From positions 1 through 43,250 of the forward strand of contig JBFXAN010000042.1 in assembly GCA_050184225.1 (NCBI GenBank): a stretch of 43,250 bases of DNA, given 5' to 3'. Under the pieces are notes generated by a model that made no database searches, was not told the origin of the DNA, and saw only the letters and a list, made by a program, of their open reading frames with translations. Below are positions 39,370 through 43,250 of the stretch, in pieces. The stretch's first letter is position 1; every line of letters begins with the position of its first letter. This stretch comes from JBFXAN01 sp050184225. Lineage in GTDB: Bacteria; Chloroflexota; Dehalococcoidia; CAUJGQ01. The position numbers and the translations under genes were made by a program.

Positions 39370-41016
39370 CTACTGAATACTAACGTATTTCAGGATCGGC
39401 ACGACGAGGCCGGTTGGCTCCCAGCCCTGGACGTTCGGCTTGACGAGCACGGAGGCGGCCCCGTGGAAGAGCGGAATCCAGGGGACTTCTTGGAGGAGCA
39501 TTGCCTCTGCCTCGCGGTAGAGCCGGTACCGCACCTCAATGTCGCGTTCGGTGCGGGCGCGCTGGAGCAGCGAATCGACCTGCGGGTTGGCGTACTTCGT
39601 TTCGTTATGACCGCTGTCCGAGGCGAAGTGGATATCGAGGAAGTTCTCCGGGTCGGGGTAGTCGGCCTGCCAGCCGAGCGACCACATCTGATAGCGGCCC
39701 CGGCGAACGTCCTGGAAGAAGGTGGCGGTCTCGACCTGCTCCACCTCAACCTCGACGCCGAGGTTCGTGCGCCACATCTCCAGCAGCGCCTCGACGGTGG
39801 GGCCGAGGTTGGCGCCCTGACCCGAAAGGGTGAGGACGATCCGCGGCAGCCGCGATCCGTACTTCGATTGTTCGAGCGTCTCCTTCGCCTTCTGCGGATC
39901 GAAGGTGATCGTTGGTTGGTTCTCGCTGTACCCAGGGAGCCCCGGCGGGAGAATCGTGTTCGCGATCGGGACGAGGTTGCGCAGGATGACGTTGGCGATG
40001 CTGTTCTTGTCGATCGCCATCGCGAAGGCCTGCCTGACTTTGACGTCATCGAACGGCGGCTGCTGCGTGTTGAAGGCGATGTAGCTGGTGGAGAGCTCCG
40101 GTTTCTCGATGAACTCCTTGTTCAGCCGTTCGGAGGTATCGCGGATGCGTTCGATATCGTTGACGCCGACGTAAGCGACATCGATCTCGCCGTTCTCGTA
40201 CTGCGTCAGAATGGAGCCGCCGGCGAGGCTGTAGGTGACCTTGCTGAGCGTGGGCTTGGGGTCGCCATGATAACGCTCGTTCGGGACGAGCACCACGCGC
40301 TCCCCGATCTTCCATTCCTGCAGCTTGAAGGGGCCGGTGCCATTGGGACGGCGGGTCCAGTTGCGCTTGTCGCGTTCGATCTGATCCTTATCGACGACGT
40401 AGGCGGTCGGATAGGTCATCTTGGAGATGAAGTAGGACTTGGGTTGGTCGATCTCGATCTGGAGGGTGTAGTCATCGATGACTTTGATACCGGAGATTTC
40501 TTGCGCACGACCCCGGATCATGTCCTTGGCGCCGACAATGTCGCCGAGATAGGTGTCTGCCGAAGGAGAGTCCGTATCGGGCCTGGCCGCCCGTTCCATT
40601 GACCACTTGAAATCGGCGGCGGTGACACGCCGGCCGGAATTGGAAAAGCTGACATCATCACGGAGCTTGAAGGTATACGTCTTGCCATCGTCGGAAACGG
40701 TCCATTCCCTGGCGATGTCAGGAACGATCTTCAGGTCTTTATCCAACGCGACGAGGCCGCCGAACAGCTCGACGACGTAGGTCGCCGAGGTGACATCGGT
40801 AACGAGCGCCGGGTCGAGGGTGAGCGGATCGTCGCCGGGGAGGCGTAACTCGCCGGATTCCCGCGGGCCGGCGCCGCTTCCGCTCTGGCTGCTCTCCGCC
40901 GTGCTGCCGCCGTCGTCGTCGCGGTTTGCGAACAAGATGACGGAGACACCGATCACCGCAAGCACGAGGACACCAACGACACCGGCCAGGATCGCCAGCA
41001 AGCGTTTCTCGTTCAC
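39370..41016 (-). CDS. ABC transporter substrate-binding protein, family 5 (peptide/nickel type)
   Basis: 548 residues. Hydrophobic residues 6-29 form a signal anchor (LLAILAGVVGVLVLAVIGVS) followed by a Gly/Ser-rich linker. There is no lipobox cysteine, so the protein is probably tethered by its N-terminal segment. Family 5 features: SWTVSDDGKTYTFKLRDDV-like sequence (REWTVSDDGKTYTFKLRDDV is read), RVTAADFKWSMERAARP, GTGPFKLQEW, AFNTQQPPFDDVKVRQAFAM and SLGWQADYPDPENFLD. Binds peptides or similar ligands outside the membrane. GTG start with a strong GGAGGTAGGGA Shine-Dalgarno. First gene of the transporter operon. Confidence 0.9.
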   Translation of the reverse strand: MNEKRLLAILAGVVGVLVLAVIGVSVILFANRDDDGGSTAESSQSGSGAGPRESGELRLPGDDPLTLDPALVTDVTSATYVVELFGGLVALDKDLKIVPDIAREWTVSDDGKTYTFKLRDDVSFSNSGRRVTAADFKWSMERAARPDTDSPSADTYLGDIVGAKDMIRGRAQEISGIKVIDDYTLQIEIDQPKSYFISKMTYPTAYVVDKDQIERDKRNWTRRPNGTGPFKLQEWKIGERVVLVPNERYHGDPKPTLSKVTYSLAGGSILTQYENGEIDVAYVGVNDIERIRDTSERLNKEFIEKPELSTSYIAFNTQQPPFDDVKVRQAFAMAIDKNSIANVILRNLVPIANTILPPGLPGYSENQPTITFDPQKAKETLEQSKYGSRLPRIVLTLSGQGANLGPTVEALLEMWRTNLGVEVEVEQVETATFFQDVRRGRYQMWSLGWQADYPDPENFLDIHFASDSGHNETKYANPQVDSLLQRARTERDIEVRYRLYREAEAMLLQEVPWIPLFHGAASVLVKPNVQGWEPTGLVVPILKYVSIQ

Positions 41017-41196
41017 TCCCTACCTCCTCCCACAAACACCGATCATCGTTGGTACGTGCGGTGCAATCACCCGGATTGGCCGAAGGTCGCAATCAACCAG
41101 CCGGACGTGTCCCTGTCATCGACTATCGCGAGACTTGACATTTCAATCAGTATATCGATCGGAGGATCGGGTAGCGACCCCCTCCCCCGGCCGCGA
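41017..41196 (-). other. Upstream region of the transporter operon
   Basis: 180 bp without a gene between the binding-protein start and a type A repeat. It holds a TATACT on the - strand (41149-41154), a possible -10, giving a leader of about 125 nt, and a short C-rich tract (41177-41192) resembling half of a repeat hairpin. Confidence 0.35.
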
Positions 41197-41367
41197 GGCC
41201 CTCACCCCCGACCCCGCTCCCGCCGAGCGAGCGAGGGGAGCCTGATCGGCACAGGATTGCCAGTATCTCCCACCGTGCTGGCAGCACCGATCGATACAAG
41301 CTGGTTACATCGGCTCACTGAGGCTCCCCTCGCCCGCCGGGCGGGAGCGGGGTCGGGGGTGAGGGCC
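41197..41367. repeat. Composite palindromic repeat, type A, copy 3
   Basis: 171 bp with outer ends GGCCCTCACCCCCGACCCC and complement. The interior runs GCCTGATCGGCACAGGATTG, CCAGTATCTCCCACC, to CTGAGGCTCCCCTCGCCC. The terminal hairpins use GCTCCCGCCGAGCGAGCG and CGCCCGCCGGGCGGGAGC, diverged from the other copies but still able to pair. It starts 2 bp after the aspS stop. Confidence 0.85.
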
Positions 41368-41368
41368 G

Positions 41369-43150
41369 TCACTCCGTCACGGCGATGTGCAGATCGCGCA
41401 GTTGGGCGGCGTCGACGGTTGAGGGGGCGCCGGTCATCGGGTCGGCGGCGGTCTTGGTCTTGGGAAAGGCGATCACTTCGCGGATATCGCCGACGCCGGC
41501 GAGGAGGGCGACAGTGCGGTCGATGCCGGGGGCGACGCCGCCGTGCGGGGGCGCGCCGTATTCGAAGGCGTCGAGCATATGGCCGAAGCGGTCCTGTTGC
41601 TCCTCGTCGGAGATATCGAGCAGGGAGAAGATGCGGGATTGGACGGCGCGGTCGTGAATGCGGATGCTGCCGCTGCCCAGCTCCCAGCCGTTGCAGACGA
41701 GGTCATACGCCTTGCTGCGGACGCGGCCGGGGTCGCGGTCGAGCAGGGAGAGATCCTCCTCCTTTGGTGCGGTGAAGGGGTGGTGCGCGCTGTCCCAACG
41801 GCCGCGATCGGCGTTCCATTCGAAGAGGGGGAAGTCGGTGACAAAGAGGTAGGAGAACTCGTCGGAGCGGGCGAGGTCGAGGCGTGAGGCCATCTCTCGA
41901 CGGAGCGTATCGAGGACCGTGTTGCCGGTCTGGTACGTGTCCGCCACGAGCAGGAGCAAATCGCCGCTCGTGGCGCCGGAGCGGGCGGCGATTTCCCCGA
42001 TCAGCGTAGGTGAGAGGAAGCGGGCGACGGGGGAGCGGATCTGATCCGGTTGAATGGCTGCCGGATCGCCGAGCAGGCCGGCGGTGACCAGACCCTTCGC
42101 GCCGCGTCCCTTGGCGATCTCGGTCAGTTCGTCGATCTGGCGGCGGGTGATCTCGGCGCTGCCGGGGACGGCGATGCCGCGCACGCGGCCACGGGACTCG
42201 ACGGCGCTCCGAAAGACGCCGAACTCGGAGCCGGCGACGAGATCGGTGATATCGAAGATCTCCATGCCGTAGCGCAGATCGGGCTTGTCGGAGCCGAAGC
42301 GCTCCATCGCCTCGGCATAGGTCAGACGGGGAAACGGGTCGGGGATCGTGACGTCGGGCCGGAGCGTGCGGGTCATACCAATGAAGAGCGCTTCCATCAG
42401 GTCGAGGATGTCCTTTTCTTCGACGAAGCTCATCTCGAGGTCGAGCTGGGTGAACTCCGGTTGCCGGTCGGCGCGGAGGTCTTCGTCGCGGAAGCAGCGG
42501 GCGATCTGAAAGTAGCGTTCGACGCCAGCGACCATCAGCAACTGCTTGAGCTGCTGGGGCGACTGGGGCAAAGCGTAGAAGGCGCCGGGATGGACGCGGC
42601 TGGGCACGAGGTAGTCGCGGGCGCCTTCGGGCGTGCTCTTGAGCAGGATCGGCGTCTCGACCTCGATGAAGCCGCGGTCGTTGAGGAAGGTGCGGATGTA
42701 GTTGACGACCTGGTGGCGAAGACGGAGGCGTTCGGCCATGTCGGGACGGCGGAGGTCGAGATAGCGGTAGGTGAGGCGGGTGAGTTCGGCGGGTTCGGAC
42801 TCGTCGTTGATCGGGAACGGCGGCGTCTTCGAGGGATTGAGAACCTCGACCGTGAGCGCCTGGACCTCGATCTCGCCGGTGGGGAGACGCGGATTGACGG
42901 CGCCGGGCTGGCGATTGACGATCTCGCCCACGATCCGGACGACGTATTCGGATCGGAGCGCCTGGGCTGCCTCGTGCGCGGCGGGCGCGAGGGTCGGGTT
43001 GACGACGACCTGGACGATGCCGGTGCTGTCGCGCAGGTCGAGGAAGGTGAGGCCGCCGTGGTCGCGCCGGCGATGGACCCAGCCCGCGAGCGTGGCGGTG
43101 GTGCCGGCGTCGGCGGCGCGGAGCTGGCCGCAGTAGCGGTTCTTAAGCAT
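41369..43150 (-). CDS. aspS: Aspartyl-tRNA synthetase (bacterial type)
   Basis: 593 residues, class II synthetase with the bacterial GAD insertion. The N-terminal OB fold reads LAGWVHRRRDHGGLTFLDLR; motif 1/2 regions are ETPILLKSTPEGARDYLVPS and RCFRDEDLRADRQPEFTQLD; motif 3 is GGVAPGIDRTVALLAG. It charges tRNA-Asp (possibly also tRNA-Asn if the enzyme is non-discriminating, which the sequence does not decide). The frame continues upstream to 43225 but that is repeat DNA; the ATG at 43150 begins the OB-fold sequence. A type B repeat ends directly before the start and supplies the G-rich 5' untranslated region. Confidence 0.95.
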   Translation of the reverse strand: MLKNRYCGQLRAADAGTTATLAGWVHRRRDHGGLTFLDLRDSTGIVQVVVNPTLAPAAHEAAQALRSEYVVRIVGEIVNRQPGAVNPRLPTGEIEVQALTVEVLNPSKTPPFPINDESEPAELTRLTYRYLDLRRPDMAERLRLRHQVVNYIRTFLNDRGFIEVETPILLKSTPEGARDYLVPSRVHPGAFYALPQSPQQLKQLLMVAGVERYFQIARCFRDEDLRADRQPEFTQLDLEMSFVEEKDILDLMEALFIGMTRTLRPDVTIPDPFPRLTYAEAMERFGSDKPDLRYGMEIFDITDLVAGSEFGVFRSAVESRGRVRGIAVPGSAEITRRQIDELTEIAKGRGAKGLVTAGLLGDPAAIQPDQIRSPVARFLSPTLIGEIAARSGATSGDLLLLVADTYQTGNTVLDTLRREMASRLDLARSDEFSYLFVTDFPLFEWNADRGRWDSAHHPFTAPKEEDLSLLDRDPGRVRSKAYDLVCNGWELGSGSIRIHDRAVQSRIFSLLDISDEEQQDRFGHMLDAFEYGAPPHGGVAPGIDRTVALLAGVGDIREVIAFPKTKTAADPMTGAPSTVDAAQLRDLHIAVTE

Positions 43151-43250
43151 ACCTAACCCCCCGGCCCCCTTCCCTCGCAGGGAAGGGGGAGTTCTGTCGA
43201 GCGATGGTTGTGGTGGGTTGGGCATCCTGCAGTCAAACGAGATACTGACA
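43151..43250. repeat. Composite palindromic repeat, type B, copy 3 (cut by the window end)
   Basis: Begins ACCTAACCCCCCGGCCCC immediately upstream of the aspS ATG, with the hairpin CCCTTCCCTCGCAGGGAAGGG, then GGTTGTGGTGGGTTGGGCAT and AAACGAGATACTGACA, matching the copy at 1692 position by position. The right half lies outside the window. Confidence 0.8.

Noticed and set aside
38317..40602. A 761-codon open frame on the + strand opposite the ABC transporter genes
   Set aside because: It is antisense to three clearly recognisable genes; long shadow frames are expected at this GC content and its product has no family-like sequence.
42050..43156. A 368-codon + strand frame opposite aspS
   Set aside because: Antisense shadow of a full-length AspRS with intact motifs.
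43151..43225. N-terminal extension of AspRS reading through the repeat
   Set aside because: The extra residues come from repeat DNA (Pro/Arg/Gly-rich) and the OB-fold sequence begins at the ATG at 43150.

Overview
The window is GC-rich, densely coding bacterial chromosome with no tRNA, rRNA, prophage or CRISPR array that I can see. The proteins and their organisation (a stand-alone 12S/5S/biotin-carrier carboxyl-transfer set, two-subunit class I fumarase, a UbiA-type decaprenyl-phosphate phosphoribosyltransferase relative, a small SWIM protein, many GTG/TTG starts, and -10 boxes lying only a few bases before start codons) suggest a member of Chloroflexota, probably Thermomicrobia-like. That assignment is inference from protein style, not a computed placement.

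Left third (1-13300): central carbon metabolism, almost all on the + strand. It holds the 3' part of a CoA-transferase, a divergent alpha/beta hydrolase, a three-gene transcarboxylase-like operon (2047-5729), aconitase, malate dehydrogenase, an ATPase-less Clp N-domain/UVR protein, and fumarase alpha and beta. A HicB/HicA pair is packed between the two fumarase genes. CoA-transferase, transcarboxylase subunits, malate dehydrogenase and fumarase together cover several steps of a Wood-Werkman (methylmalonyl-CoA/oxaloacetate) cycle, although the acn-mdh-fum part also serves the ordinary TCA cycle.

Middle (13300-27300): accessory genes set between housekeeping genes. 13466-16498 is a small defence-like patch on the - strand (DUF262/HNH nuclease of the GmrSD type, a PIN-domain protein that looks cut short, and an overlapping partner). 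Then come a metallopeptidase pair, proB, an MFS transporter, a two-gene cassette whose first gene carries a frameshift, and proA. They are followed by an acidic hypothetical, a Rieske protein, an amidohydrolase with thpR, and a SWIM protein behind a leader that contains a strong terminator. A HigB/HigA-like toxin-antitoxin pair lies between two copies of the 3' end of fabF, which looks like a recombination scar.

Right third (27300-43250): housekeeping. fabF and folC (- strand); an in-frame RdgB-MoaC fusion (+); a small hypothetical divergent from an Fe-S-type winged-helix regulator; a UbiA-family membrane transferase; and then on the - strand aspS, a peptide/oligopeptide ABC binding protein with two permeases but no ATPases, and tig-clpP-clpX.

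A prominent non-coding feature is a family of roughly 155-177 bp repeats with GC-rich hairpins at both ends. A recognisable shared interior, built around the 12-mer GAGATACTGGCA or its complement, is clear in most copies. Copies lie mostly between convergent genes, and two abut start codons. Other palindromic dispersed repeats (iterated 7-8-mers, a GTCATCCTGAG type and an ACCACGGAGAC type) occupy further gaps.
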